Assembly: GCF_018837975.1 (NCBI RefSeq)
Contig: NZ_JAGSOY010000001.1
Location: 62,001-126,000 of the forward strand
Direction: 5' to 3'
DNA: 64,000 nucleotides
DNA from: Zooshikella harenae
GTDB taxonomy: Bacteria; Pseudomonadota; Gammaproteobacteria; Pseudomonadales; Zooshikellaceae
Shown piece by piece: positions 1-8,792 of the stretch (the stretch's first letter is position 1; the number at the start of each line of letters is the position of its first letter). The notes beneath the pieces were generated by a model. The model was not told where the DNA came from and did no database searches. It saw only the letters and a program-made list of their open reading frames with translations. The translations under genes and the position numbers were made by a program.

Positions 1-242
1 AAATCCTCAGCTACTCGATTATTTTCTGGCAGCGTTGGCCAAGTGTTGAGTAAAGGCTGCATATTATAGGGACGTCCATCATCACGCGTTGACTGGATAG
101 ACTGACTATCGCCCTCATGAGCAGCAGAAGTTGTTGCTGGACTACTTGCGGCTGAATTATTTTGTGCTGTGTTTGTTCCTGACTCTTCACAAGCCGTTAG
201 CCAAAACGACAACACAAGCAGTATAAATAAGCGTTTATCCAT
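1..242 (-). CDS. Lipoprotein, partial (cut by left window edge)
   Basis: Only the first 80 codons are present; the gene continues past the left edge. The product begins with a hydrophobic signal ending in a lipobox (Leu-Thr-Ala-Cys, Cys18), so it should be lipid-anchored; Glu at the position after the Cys does not suggest inner-membrane retention. A Ser/Thr/Ala/Asn-rich linker follows, as in many surface-tethered lipoproteins. An AAGGA element about 9 bases before the ATG supports this start. It lies 36 bp downstream of the binding protein/OmpA fusion on the same strand and is probably co-transcribed. In comparable clusters I recall VWA-domain proteins beside such fusions, but the visible part does not reach a recognisable domain, so function is open. 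Confidence 0.75.
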   Translation of the reverse strand, partial: MDKRLFILLVLSFWLTACEESGTNTAQNNSAASSPATTSAAHEGDSQSIQSTRDDGRPYNMQPLLNTWPTLPENNRVAED

Positions 243-278
243 GTGACCATTCCTTACCTTGACTACTTTTCAGATTGC

Positions 279-1982
279 CTATAATGGCCTAAACACGGAT
301 GACTCTGCTTCTACTTGCAAAATTCTAAACTGCACCCGCATATTTGACCGCCATTGCTTTTCTGTTTTTGGTACACAAGGATCAGCGCCACACACTCCTG
401 TTTTTGGAGCACTAATACCATGGCCGATAACAGCAAACTGGGAAGGATCTAGTGAAACACCTTTATTTTTTGAAAAATCAATAATGTTATCACGCACTTC
501 TTGCGCCCGACTCAAACTTAAATTACGTGCAGCTTGTTTTATCCGACCTAATACCATTCGCGAAGCATTAGCTTTTCGCTTTCGCAAATAATTCATCGGA
601 TCACTGTGCCCTTCTATGGTGATAATAGCGCCACCATAAGTACTGGCTAAATCCATTACCTTTTTAAATGCATCTTCATACAATTCAGCAGAAAAAGTTT
701 TTTGGTTTGGCTTAAAGAATACTTCAAAAGAAAATAACTCTCCTTGATCAAGACTTCCCTGTTGCTGTTTTTGAGTAACCAGTGCAGCGACCTTGCTTTC
801 ATCAAACTTAGGCACTTCAGCCACATTTATTTGTGATAATCCCTTTTTAAGCTTGTCATAATCCCATCTTGCTTGTGCAACTTCTTGTTGTTGCTGTAAT
901 AAACCGACTTGATGTAATCCATGTTGACTTTCTTTAACAATAACTGCAAAGCGGCGAGGGTAAGCATTGTTTTTAAAAAACTTAACATTTCCATCATATC
1001 CCACATGGCGAGCATCCTGATACATGCCCTCAGCATCAGCAAGTGCCTGCTCACTATCCAGCAGCCCTTTCGCTGCTGCCCGCATCATTTGTTCATACGC
1101 TTTGCTATCCGCTGTACGTTGCTGGACAACATTACTCATAGACTCTTGTCCAAGTAATAAGCTGCGTGCAAATTTTTCTACCACATCACGATGTTGTTTG
1201 AAAAAATCGCTACGCACTGCATAAACATCTGCAATTACTGTATCTGCAGTTTTTGTAGATAATAAAATTTTTGCACCTTTAACTGAATCCTCTGCACCTG
1301 TTCCTACACTACCACCAGAGGTCAGTGCCAATGCATCAGGAATAATAACAAATGCAGCATCAATATCTTTTTCATATAATGCAGCCATAGGACTATTGTC
1401 AGTACCTGTTAGATCTTTGACCCAACGGACATTAATATCCTTAAACGTTAAACCTGCATCAGCAAGAATCCGTGATAAATAATCAACATGAGGACCATAA
1501 GCTTGTAATACGACTGTTTTGCCTCTTAAATCTTTAACCGTTTTAATCCCGGATTTAACGACAAGTGCATCCCCACCAGCTGAATCGGTTAATTTGTAAA
1601 TAACAATGGGCTTTGTCTTAGCGTCTTTACTAATAACATCCATTGCCATGTTCAACATACCAATAGTGCCTCGGAGAAAAGGTGAATCACCCTTCAAATA
1701 ATGTTGAACTTGTTTTGCAAAATCATCTTCACGGGTTAACTTTAATTTGAGTCCCTGCTGTGAAACAATCGAATTTGCTTGAGTAGAAAGGTTATTACCA
1801 TTGGCATGAATAACGGCAATGTCTCCCCCCCAACTAATAAAAGGCACCTGCAATACATCACCTTCCACAGGCCCTACTTGGGCTGACACCACTTGGTTTA
1901 AAGGCTTAATATTTATGTATTCAACCGCTACAGCTAAACTGCTTAATAGTAGGCTTGCGGTCACTACTAATGCTCGCAGCAT
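279..1982 (-). CDS. ABC transporter substrate-binding protein fused to an OmpA-like domain
   Basis: A 567-residue exported protein. A signal peptide (residues 1-19, ending Ala-Val-Ala) is followed by a periplasmic binding domain of the NMT1/TauA/SsuA kind, with the typical phrase about a conduction-like groove replaced here by a long two-lobed fold (about residues 25-330). The last third (about 410-560) is an OmpA C-terminal-like domain with the IEGHSDP, LSRAQ and N-M-R-V-Q-F motifs that bind peptidoglycan. The start at 1982 was chosen because GGAG lies 6-7 bases upstream and the signal peptide begins there; an upstream extension to 2018 adds 12 residues. Genes for the ATPase and permease lie just upstream on the same strand. 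The family appears in databases as a 'phosphate ABC transporter substrate-binding/OmpA' protein, but the substrate cannot be read from sequence. Confidence 0.85.
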   Translation of the reverse strand: MLRALVVTASLLLSSLAVAVEYINIKPLNQVVSAQVGPVEGDVLQVPFISWGGDIAVIHANGNNLSTQANSIVSQQGLKLKLTREDDFAKQVQHYLKGDSPFLRGTIGMLNMAMDVISKDAKTKPIVIYKLTDSAGGDALVVKSGIKTVKDLRGKTVVLQAYGPHVDYLSRILADAGLTFKDINVRWVKDLTGTDNSPMAALYEKDIDAAFVIIPDALALTSGGSVGTGAEDSVKGAKILLSTKTADTVIADVYAVRSDFFKQHRDVVEKFARSLLLGQESMSNVVQQRTADSKAYEQMMRAAAKGLLDSEQALADAEGMYQDARHVGYDGNVKFFKNNAYPRRFAVIVKESQHGLHQVGLLQQQQEVAQARWDYDKLKKGLSQINVAEVPKFDESKVAALVTQKQQQGSLDQGELFSFEVFFKPNQKTFSAELYEDAFKKVMDLASTYGGAIITIEGHSDPMNYLRKRKANASRMVLGRIKQAARNLSLSRAQEVRDNIIDFSKNKGVSLDPSQFAVIGHGISAPKTGVCGADPCVPKTEKQWRSNMRVQFRILQVEAESSVFRPL

Positions 1983-2319
1983 ATGCCTCTCCTTCATTTT
2001 GAATCTTGTTGTTATCAATCTTTAATATGCAGTATTTTTTGCGGATACAAATTGATTTATTACAGCCTTTGTACTGACAGGCCCATTCTCAATCATGGTA
2101 TTCAACCCTTCACATTGAGTATATGATCTACACTATAGCTGTTTTAAGGTACTTCTTAGCGAAATAAAACTGCGAAATCATACGCTGTTTACTTTTTTAA
2201 GACAGTGAAAGGCACAAATTTTTACATATTTCTTAATTTTTAATCGCAAAAAAGCAAATCTAAACAATTACTAACAATAACAGTGTATGTATGCTTAAAA
2301 TATGTCACTTATTTCGTAT
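1983..2319. other. Intergenic region, 337 bp
   Basis: AT-rich spacer between the ATPase gene and the binding protein/OmpA gene, both on the minus strand. I see no coding potential and no strong stem-loop. Its length suggests that the binding protein gene has its own promoter or that mRNA is processed here, but I could not pick a convincing -35/-10 pair. Confidence 0.5.
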
Positions 2320-3216
2320 CTAATACTCATTTAGCGTTCTAAATGAGTCAGGGTGATTTAAGTTAAAAGTATCAACGTGTTGTCTTATTTCTGGATTGAA
2401 CCCTTCTCTCCGTACAGATTCAATAAGATCTCTAAACTCCATTTGATCTTTAATCACTGTACTGCCTGCAATATTTTTAAGTGGGTGATCGGCTACTATC
2501 TTGCCACCCCGGTTCACATCAGGATCATTACCTCGATCATCAGTATAATACTGAGACAACACTAATAGTCGTGAACCTAAAAAGCAGGCTTCTTCCAAGT
2601 CATGAGTCACAAAAAATATTGTTAGCTGCTCTTTTTCCCAAATATCCAATAAAAAAATCTGTAAATCTTCACGTGTATCAGGGTCTAAAGCACCAAATGG
2701 CTCATCCATCAACAATACGGGATGTTTCATAATGAGTGCTTGGGCAATGGCTGCACGTTGTTGCATTCCCCCTGAAAGTTCATGAGGGTATTTTTCTGCT
2801 GCCTCAGTCAGGCGTACTCTTTCAAGTAAACTCATTGCTTCTTCTTTCCACCCTGACTGACGTCGCCATGGCATCCACCAACGTTGATGAGTAAGGTGTT
2901 TTCCTAACAAAACATTATCTAAAACCGATAAATGAGGGAAAAGTGAATACCTCTGAAAGACAATCCCTCGATATGGATCAGGAAAACCAGCAGGTTGTCC
3001 TTCAACCAAAATTGATCCCTGATTGGCCTGTTCCTGTCCAAGTATCAGACGTAGCAATGTGGACTTTCCACAACCACTTGGTCCCACTAATGTACAAAAC
3101 TCACCGTGTGATACGTGCAGGTCAATATCATCTAACACACACTTGGAGCCATAGTTTTTAACTACATCTGTTATTTCAAGCTTTTTGAAAGCTGCACCAG
3201 ATCCTGTTGAAGTCAT
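2320..3216 (-). CDS. ABC transporter ATP-binding protein (nitrate/sulfonate/taurine class)
   Basis: A 298-residue cytoplasmic ATPase with all canonical motifs: Walker A GPSGCGKST (residues 45-53), signature LSGGMQQ (147-153), Walker B VLLMDEP (167-173) and the switch His in VTHDLEEA (about 205). A Trp/Arg-rich insertion (about 110-122) sits between the Q-loop region and the signature, and a C-terminal extension of about 60 residues follows the core; both are longer than in SsuB/TauB. It begins 11 bp after the permease stop, so the two are one operon. It should energise uptake of the ligand of the binding protein/OmpA fusion. Confidence 0.9.
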   Translation of the reverse strand: MTSTGSGAAFKKLEITDVVKNYGSKCVLDDIDLHVSHGEFCTLVGPSGCGKSTLLRLILGQEQANQGSILVEGQPAGFPDPYRGIVFQRYSLFPHLSVLDNVLLGKHLTHQRWWMPWRRQSGWKEEAMSLLERVRLTEAAEKYPHELSGGMQQRAAIAQALIMKHPVLLMDEPFGALDPDTREDLQIFLLDIWEKEQLTIFFVTHDLEEACFLGSRLLVLSQYYTDDRGNDPDVNRGGKIVADHPLKNIAGSTVIKDQMEFRDLIESVRREGFNPEIRQHVDTFNLNHPDSFRTLNEY

Positions 3217-3227
3217 ACGATTTACCT

Positions 3228-4061
3228 TTACTTTTTGCTCTCTGCGTACCAGCTAAACATTTTCCGATTAAGCAGGCTTAACAGGAAATCAAGGGTAAAA
3301 CCCAGAAAAGTAATCCAGGCAACATACGGGATAATGACATCCATTGCTAAATATCGGCGCATAAGGAATATACGATACCCTAGCCCTTCTGTTGCAGCTA
3401 TCGCTTCTGAAGCAATTAAAAAGAGCCATGCAGCACCAAGGCACAAACGTAACGAGTCAATAGCCCTAGGCAATACCTGCGGTAAAATAATGCGATAGGT
3501 TAAAGCCATTGACGATGCCCCCATAGTCAGTGATTTTACCAACTGCTCACTTGGAACCTTGATCACCGATAAATATATATCCCGAGTCATTATTGGAAAC
3601 GTACCAATAAAAATAAGTGCAACTTTTCCAAACTCATCAACGCCAAATGCAATGAATAAAATGGGTAAAATCGCCAATGGAGGAACCATTGCAATCATTG
3701 TAATAAACGCTAACAATACAGACCTAAAACCAACAAACAAGCCAATATTCAAGCCTAATAAAATGGCAACAAGTAACGCACTACCTACTCCAATAACAAT
3801 TCTCGTCAAACTGGCGAGCGTATCTTGCCACAACAAATAATCTCCAGTTCGACGGTCAGGAGCAAAAGCCATCCGCTGAATAGCATCTCCCATTTGCGAT
3901 AAACTTGGCAGAATCTTATCTGCAGGGTTTTCAGCCAAACGTGCATCTGAGGCCCATAAGTAAACAACTATTACTAGGACAAAAGGTAATAATATTAGCA
4001 AACGCTTTAGCCATGCAGGTGGACTGGCATGTAGGCCTATGACTAATGGTGGTTTATTCAT
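3228..4061 (-). CDS. ABC transporter permease (TauC/SsuC type)
   Basis: A 277-residue inner-membrane protein with about six transmembrane segments and the BPD_transp_1 cytoplasmic loop (GAS-x7-RIILPQVLP, about residues 185-200) that docks on the ATPase. The first helix is near residues 18-37, followed by a periplasmic stretch, which fits the family. It is the first gene of the minus-strand ABC operon and is followed by the ATPase gene after 11 bp. The pairing with an OmpA-domain binding protein is the unusual part; the permease itself is ordinary. Confidence 0.88.
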   Translation of the reverse strand: MNKPPLVIGLHASPPAWLKRLLILLPFVLVIVVYLWASDARLAENPADKILPSLSQMGDAIQRMAFAPDRRTGDYLLWQDTLASLTRIVIGVGSALLVAILLGLNIGLFVGFRSVLLAFITMIAMVPPLAILPILFIAFGVDEFGKVALIFIGTFPIMTRDIYLSVIKVPSEQLVKSLTMGASSMALTYRIILPQVLPRAIDSLRLCLGAAWLFLIASEAIAATEGLGYRIFLMRRYLAMDVIIPYVAWITFLGFTLDFLLSLLNRKMFSWYAESKK

Positions 4062-4883
4062 GAAATAACACCTTATAAACGATCACTATGTTTGTACATA
4101 CTACACTATAAAGGTAGTCATTGATCACTCACTGAAGAAACTCATCAACATTTTGAGGTTACTCACATATTGTTTAAATAGCTTTTATCAATCCTCTTTG
4201 CGGTAAGCCACATCATGTGATGCCTAAATACTTCAATCACTCCAAAGCGAAGCAATTTTCAAACATTAAGAACGTGAATCTCTATTGAACGTGGGGCTAA
4301 TCTACTAGAACTAATGAATATGAAAACGCTAGTCGGGGTTTATTAAGAATTAAGAAAATAATTAATATAAAAAGGTAACGTAATTATAATAATTAAAACG
4401 TTATGCTCTACGTAATAGAATGGTTACACTCTAAAACTCTGTAACAATAGAATGCCTACAATCCCCTGTTATGACAAACAAACTTCATCAAATCTTTATG
4501 TCACATTATTTTAACAAAAAATGTCGATTATGCGCAATAATTATAGAAGGAACTGACGCCACAAAAAAACAAAACCACCGTGCAGGGTATTGTGGTATTA
4601 GTCTTATAGCTGCTTATAACGTAAGGAGTAGTCCAATCACTACCTACAATAACAACTTTTACTCAATAACTATTGATCCAATCTCTACAAATAACACTTC
4701 CACTACGATCATAAACAAGAGGAATGCTAGAGATAACTGATTAATAATCAACCAACCCAAATACATACATAAAGTTAATTATACGTATTTAATAAACAAA
4801 GAAATAGGATATGGGATATCTGTAAAATATAAAAGCCTAAAATCGGTTCCACTGAAACAGTTTAATATACACATAAATACTTT
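4062..4883. other. Long AT-rich intergenic region, 822 bp
   Basis: Separates the ABC operon from the carbamoyltransferase operon, both on the minus strand. It is very AT-rich with many short A/T runs. One plus-strand reading frame (4471-4740, 89 codons) exists but lacks a ribosome binding site, has low-complexity Asn/Thr-rich composition and resembles nothing I know, so I do not call it. The region must hold the promoter of the permease-ATPase operon and the end of the SGNH hydrolase transcript. Confidence 0.5.
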
Positions 4884-6224
4884 TTACTCGGATTTATTCA
4901 TATAAATATGTTTAACCTGAGCAAAGTTTCCCATTGGCTTCAACCACTTTAATTCTTTTGCAGTCAAGGTAGGTAAATTACTTGTGTCCATATTACTAAT
5001 TAGCGCTCGATCAAAAACCATCCAGTAGTTTTTCTTATTGATAAAAATTACACCAGAATACAACTCACTATTTGCTAAAGCAAAACCTTGAACAAACTCT
5101 GGTAACGCCTTAGCCACTGTATCAGCTATAGTCTGAGCAATCACGCTGTATCCTGACAACACAGGATGACCATTTCCATCTTTTGGATATAACATAACGC
5201 GACGTGAAGCTGCCACCTGTAAGGGCTCAACAATATCCACATACTTACTGCCAGCCCCAAGCTTACTTAACTCACCACTTAACCATTTTATTCTTGTTTC
5301 TTCATTTGTGATTAGATTCTTATAATGGGCTGGAATGTCTAGCCCAACTTCTGCATTTATTTTATTTTTATAAACTAATTCTTTTGTAGGAATAATAGTG
5401 TAAAACACTTTAATATTTAAAGGTCTTAAAATGCTTCTTATATCTTTAGCGACTTGTAGCATTATTTTGTAACCTACATCAACTACAGGTGATTGTAGGT
5501 TATTCTCACCTCGCAATTTAGGAGTAAAAATGGTGGAAACACCATCAGAAAAATTAACTGGCCACTGATACTTTTTAGGCTCCGGAAATTCAACCATAGG
5601 AGCATCGCTAGAGGATAAGTTGGTATCAAGCCTATACCGTACCCAAAGGTCAGATCCATACGCCAAACTAAAGGACTCTAAAGGATCATTACCCGTATAA
5701 AAAGCGACAATAAGAATGATGGGCTGGAAAACTGAAGCATTTCTCGCAGCCTCAAAGTATTGAATTGCCCCCCAGCCACCAGTAGCCATTGCGTATTGAG
5801 TTACATATTTTTGATTAGATGCTAAGTAATTATTAAAGATATGTGGCCAATTATATATAATAGGAGCATTATTACCATAAGTTTGACTATCTCCTACAAT
5901 CACTATTTCTGCTTGATTGGGTACCCCAAAGTTTCTAAACCCTAAAATATCATGAGGACCAACACCACTCACCTCAGGTAATAACGGCTTAGCTCTCACT
6001 TTGAAAACGGGATCTTGTATGAGAAAATCCACAGACTTAATGTCCTCTTCCCTAAAAATATTGTCAAAGAAAGGTGGGACTTTCTTATCTATTTGAACTA
6101 ACTGTAAGTCAGTTCCTTTACCAAGCAGACCTGGCGACAAATACCTCAATATAAGCAAAGCGATAGCTAGTAACAGTAAAGTTATTAAGCCAATGGCCGT
6201 ATACTCTTTTAGCTTTTCGTTCAT
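4884..6224 (-). CDS. Membrane-anchored SGNH/GDSL hydrolase (SxtL-like position)
   Basis: A 446-residue protein with one N-terminal transmembrane helix (about 8-29) and an extracytoplasmic SGNH-hydrolase domain. Visible blocks: GDSQTYG (catalytic Ser113), GGWG (block II Gly), TGND (Asn179) and DGNGHP with the Asp/His pair (Asp349, His353). It should act as an esterase, acyltransferase or deacylase on an exported substrate. The start at 6224 lies 2 bp after the stop of the 50-residue gene and gives a clean membrane anchor; a longer reading frame up to 6401 would overlap that gene and is rejected. There is no good Shine-Dalgarno, so translational coupling is likely. It is last in the carbamoyltransferase operon; in the saxitoxin cluster a GDSL-lipase gene (sxtL) takes this place. 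Confidence 0.8.
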   Translation of the reverse strand: MNEKLKEYTAIGLITLLLLAIALLILRYLSPGLLGKGTDLQLVQIDKKVPPFFDNIFREEDIKSVDFLIQDPVFKVRAKPLLPEVSGVGPHDILGFRNFGVPNQAEIVIVGDSQTYGNNAPIIYNWPHIFNNYLASNQKYVTQYAMATGGWGAIQYFEAARNASVFQPIILIVAFYTGNDPLESFSLAYGSDLWVRYRLDTNLSSSDAPMVEFPEPKKYQWPVNFSDGVSTIFTPKLRGENNLQSPVVDVGYKIMLQVAKDIRSILRPLNIKVFYTIIPTKELVYKNKINAEVGLDIPAHYKNLITNEETRIKWLSGELSKLGAGSKYVDIVEPLQVAASRRVMLYPKDGNGHPVLSGYSVIAQTIADTVAKALPEFVQGFALANSELYSGVIFINKKNYWMVFDRALISNMDTSNLPTLTAKELKWLKPMGNFAQVKHIYMNKSE

Positions 6225-6226
6225 AA

Positions 6227-6379
6227 TCAAAATAATGTATAAATAAAAGGAGCAATAGCTGAGCCTTGGGATAGAACGATCAAGGCTCCCAATAATATAA
6301 ATACTGTAATAATTGGCATTAACCAGTATTTTTTTCGGGTTTTCATCAATCCCCATAGGTCTTTCATTAAGTCCCACAT
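6227..6379 (-). CDS. 50-residue membrane protein, DUF5989/SxtK-like
   Basis: A short gene found by reading the gap between its neighbours. The product has a basic start with a K-T-R-K-K-Y-W motif (residues 13-19), a hydrophobic helix (about 20-37) and a conserved-looking tail with L-S-Q-G-S-A-I-A-P-F-I-Y-T (36-48). As I remember the family, this matches DUF5989/SxtK, small proteins encoded beside NodU-type carbamoyltransferases. Its ATG overlaps the stop of the upstream SxtJ-like gene by one base (TAATG) and its stop lies 2 bp before the SGNH hydrolase ATG. It is probably an inner-membrane partner of the carbamoyltransferase; biochemical function is unknown. Confidence 0.82.
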   Translation of the reverse strand: MWDLMKDLWGLMKTRKKYWLMPIITVFILLGALIVLSQGSAIAPFIYTLF

Positions 6380-6774
6380 TAGAAAGGCCTCTCAAAGTCA
6401 AATACTTTCATATGGTCAGACTGTACAATATAGCTATTTTTAGGCTCACCTTGATCAGGTATAATTTCTAGCTTATTCAACTTTCTCAAAACAAACCCAA
6501 AAGGTGTTATTACAATAAAAAAAAGTAACCCTAATATTAAGAAAGTATTAATTTTACCCAGAACTCCAGCAAACCTCATCCACCCATTAAATAACTTCTT
6601 TTTGATACCAAAGCTCGCAAATAGCACTAAACAAGATATTATAGCAATAATAAAAGGCCATACCGGAATACTATATTCAAAAAGCCATGGAAAGAAAAAG
6701 CCAAAAATCAGTATTACCACACCACCAAAGAGAACAAAAAAAGTATTGATCTCTTTCTTATTAATCTGGTTCAT
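6379..6774 (-). CDS. SxtJ-family membrane protein
   Basis: A 131-residue integral membrane protein with about three to four hydrophobic segments (roughly 10-28, 38-55 and 73-95) and a short polar C-terminus. Size, topology and position directly after a NodU-type carbamoyltransferase match the SxtJ family, named from the saxitoxin cluster, whose function is unknown. Its ATG lies inside the end of the carbamoyltransferase gene (14-bp overlap) and its stop overlaps the next start by one base, so the three genes are translationally coupled. It probably anchors or presents the soluble transferase at the membrane (inference). Confidence 0.82.
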   Translation of the reverse strand: MNQINKKEINTFFVLFGGVVILIFGFFFPWLFEYSIPVWPFIIAIISCLVLFASFGIKKKLFNGWMRFAGVLGKINTFLILGLLFFIVITPFGFVLRKLNKLEIIPDQGEPKNSYIVQSDHMKVFDFERPF

Positions 6775-8587
6775 AGTTCTTTTTCCAATTTCTTGCTAAA
6801 AGTTCTTTGGACTGTTTATTTTTATAAATAACAACGTGCTCTAAAACCAATATATCCATATCTGTGGCCATAAAACATTCAAAGGCATCCTTTGGAGAAC
6901 ATACTGGAGGCTCTCCTCGCACATTAAAAGATGTATTAATTAGCATCGGAACACCTGTAAGTTGGTAAAAGCTATAAATAAGCTTATGAAATTTTGGGTT
7001 AGTTTCTTTATTGACTGTTTGCAATCTTGCTGAGTAGTCTGCATGAGTTATAGCAGGCACATCAGACTTTTCAATATTTAACAACTCTAACCCTTTTACA
7101 TGATCAGGAATTTTTCTCCGATGATTTTCTTTTACTGGAGCAGTAAATAACATGTAAGGGCTTATCTGTGCGAAGTCAAAATAATCTTCAGTGTATTCTT
7201 CCAATACTGCAGGAGCAAATGGTCTAAATGACTCTCTAAATTTAATCTTCATATTCATTTTCATTTGCATATCAGGAGAACGAGGATCTCCAATGATAGA
7301 CCTACCACCTAAAGCCCTTGGCCCAAACTCCATTGGCCCTTGATACCAGCCAACAACATTTTGATTATTAATTTCACTTGCTACTTCAACAAACAGCTCA
7401 TCTTCAGATCTAAGTGAATAAACAGCATTAACACTATCCAGATACTGCGTTATCTCTGCTACTGAGTATGAATTTCCAAGAAATGCCCCCCTCATACTAT
7501 CTTTATCATTAATACTTCTTTCTTTTTTAAAATGTAAATGCCACAACGCTAATGCCGCACCTAGAGAGCCTCCTGCATCTCCTGAAGCAGGTTGAACCCA
7601 AATGTTAGAAAAGGGTCCATTATTTAATAAAGCACTATTAGCAACACAGTTAAGTGCCACACCACCTGCCAAACAAATGGAATTTGTTGGCTCCTCTTTA
7701 TTGACGGTATAGGCAAGTTTTAAAACAACATCTTCAGTCACTTCCTGTATTGATGCTGCAATATCAAGATCTAGCTGCCGAATAGGCTGATCCGACTTTC
7801 TTGGTTCAGCGTTAAATAACTTTGAAAATGAATCATTTGTCATCCTAAGCCCAGTAACATAATCAAAGTACTCCATGTTTAATTTATATGATCCATCTTT
7901 TTTTATCTCAATAATTTTTTCTCGTATTAATTTACTATACTTTGCCTCCCCGTAAGGAGCTAACCCCATTAATTTATACTCACCACTATTAACCCTAAAG
8001 CCCGTAAAATATGTAAACGCAGAATAAAGTAACCCAACAGAGTGAGGGAAATTTATTTGCCATAAAGGTGTAATTTTATCTTTTTCTCCTAACCATGCAC
8101 TCGACGTAGCCCACTCGCCAACCCCATCGAGACAAAGAATAACTGACCGTTCAAATGGGGAAGGATAAAATGCTGAAGCGGCATGAGATAAATGATGTTC
8201 AGAAAAGAGTAATTTTCCTTTAAACTTTTCTTCGGCAATGCTATGAAGCTGCTGTTTAATTTCCTTTTTAAGATAAAGCTTTTCCTTAAGCCAGATAGGC
8301 ATTGAGGTTTTAAATGACTGCCACCCCTTTGGAGCATATGCCAAGTAACTTTCCACCAAGCGTTCGAACTTCAACAATGGCTTATCATAAAAAACCACAC
8401 AGTCAATATCCGACAAAAGAATACCTGCTGATGATAAACACATCTTTATCGCATTCACAGGAAACCCTGCATCATGCTTTACGCGACTAAATCTCTCCTC
8501 TTGTAAAGCATATAAAATCCTTCCATTTTTTAATAAGGCCGCAGCACTATCATGATAATAAGCAGAAATACCCAATATATATGTCAT
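6761..8587 (-). CDS. O-carbamoyltransferase, NodU/TobZ/SxtI family
   Basis: A 608-residue two-domain enzyme expected to transfer a carbamoyl group from carbamoyl phosphate, through carbamoyl-adenylate, to a hydroxyl of an acceptor. The N-terminal ASKHA-fold domain shows GISAYYHDSAAAL at the start, HHLSHAASAF (about 137-146) and LDGVGEW; the linker carries GLAPYG and LAGGVALNC; the C-terminal YrdC-like catalytic part shows the stretch QGPMEFGPRALGGRSI and GDPR. The start at 8587 matches the family N-terminus; an in-frame GTG at 8611 would add 8 residues. Full length for NodU/TobZ. It is first of a four-gene operon with SxtJ-, SxtK- and SxtL-like genes. The acceptor is unknown: a polysaccharide, glycolipid or small molecule are all possible. 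Confidence 0.9.
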   Translation of the reverse strand: MTYILGISAYYHDSAAALLKNGRILYALQEERFSRVKHDAGFPVNAIKMCLSSAGILLSDIDCVVFYDKPLLKFERLVESYLAYAPKGWQSFKTSMPIWLKEKLYLKKEIKQQLHSIAEEKFKGKLLFSEHHLSHAASAFYPSPFERSVILCLDGVGEWATSSAWLGEKDKITPLWQINFPHSVGLLYSAFTYFTGFRVNSGEYKLMGLAPYGEAKYSKLIREKIIEIKKDGSYKLNMEYFDYVTGLRMTNDSFSKLFNAEPRKSDQPIRQLDLDIAASIQEVTEDVVLKLAYTVNKEEPTNSICLAGGVALNCVANSALLNNGPFSNIWVQPASGDAGGSLGAALALWHLHFKKERSINDKDSMRGAFLGNSYSVAEITQYLDSVNAVYSLRSEDELFVEVASEINNQNVVGWYQGPMEFGPRALGGRSIIGDPRSPDMQMKMNMKIKFRESFRPFAPAVLEEYTEDYFDFAQISPYMLFTAPVKENHRRKIPDHVKGLELLNIEKSDVPAITHADYSARLQTVNKETNPKFHKLIYSFYQLTGVPMLINTSFNVRGEPPVCSPKDAFECFMATDMDILVLEHVVIYKNKQSKELLARNWKKNYEPD

Positions 8588-8746
8588 TACACTTTTCTTT
8601 CGTCCAAGCACTTATATTCATAAATATAGTTAATACTCTAGTTCAATGAATGACACCTGTTATATTTTTACAGAAACGTGAATAAAACGTATTAAAGAAA
8701 TGAATAGCTATTTAGTACAGTATTAAAAAATAGTGTCACACTAATG

Positions 8747-8771
8747 AAAAAGGGGCCATAAGGCCCCTTTT
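8747..8771 (-). terminator. Rho-independent terminator after fba
   Basis: A 10-bp stem rich in G/C (AAAAGGGGCC on one side) with a 4-base loop and a run of five T on the minus strand after the stem. It lies 20 bp beyond the fba stop codon, so it ends the glycolysis transcript. A-tracts on the other side make it potentially bidirectional. Confidence 0.85.
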
Positions 8772-8792
8772 AGAATAGCTAAACTAAATTGT

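Noticed and set aside
259-591. 110-codon plus-strand frame antisense to the OmpA domain
   Set aside because: Shadow of a conserved domain on the other strand.
4471-4740. 89-codon plus-strand frame in the long gap before the carbamoyltransferase operon
   Set aside because: No ribosome site, low-complexity Asn/Thr/Ile-rich product and no resemblance to any known protein; likely chance in AT-rich DNA.
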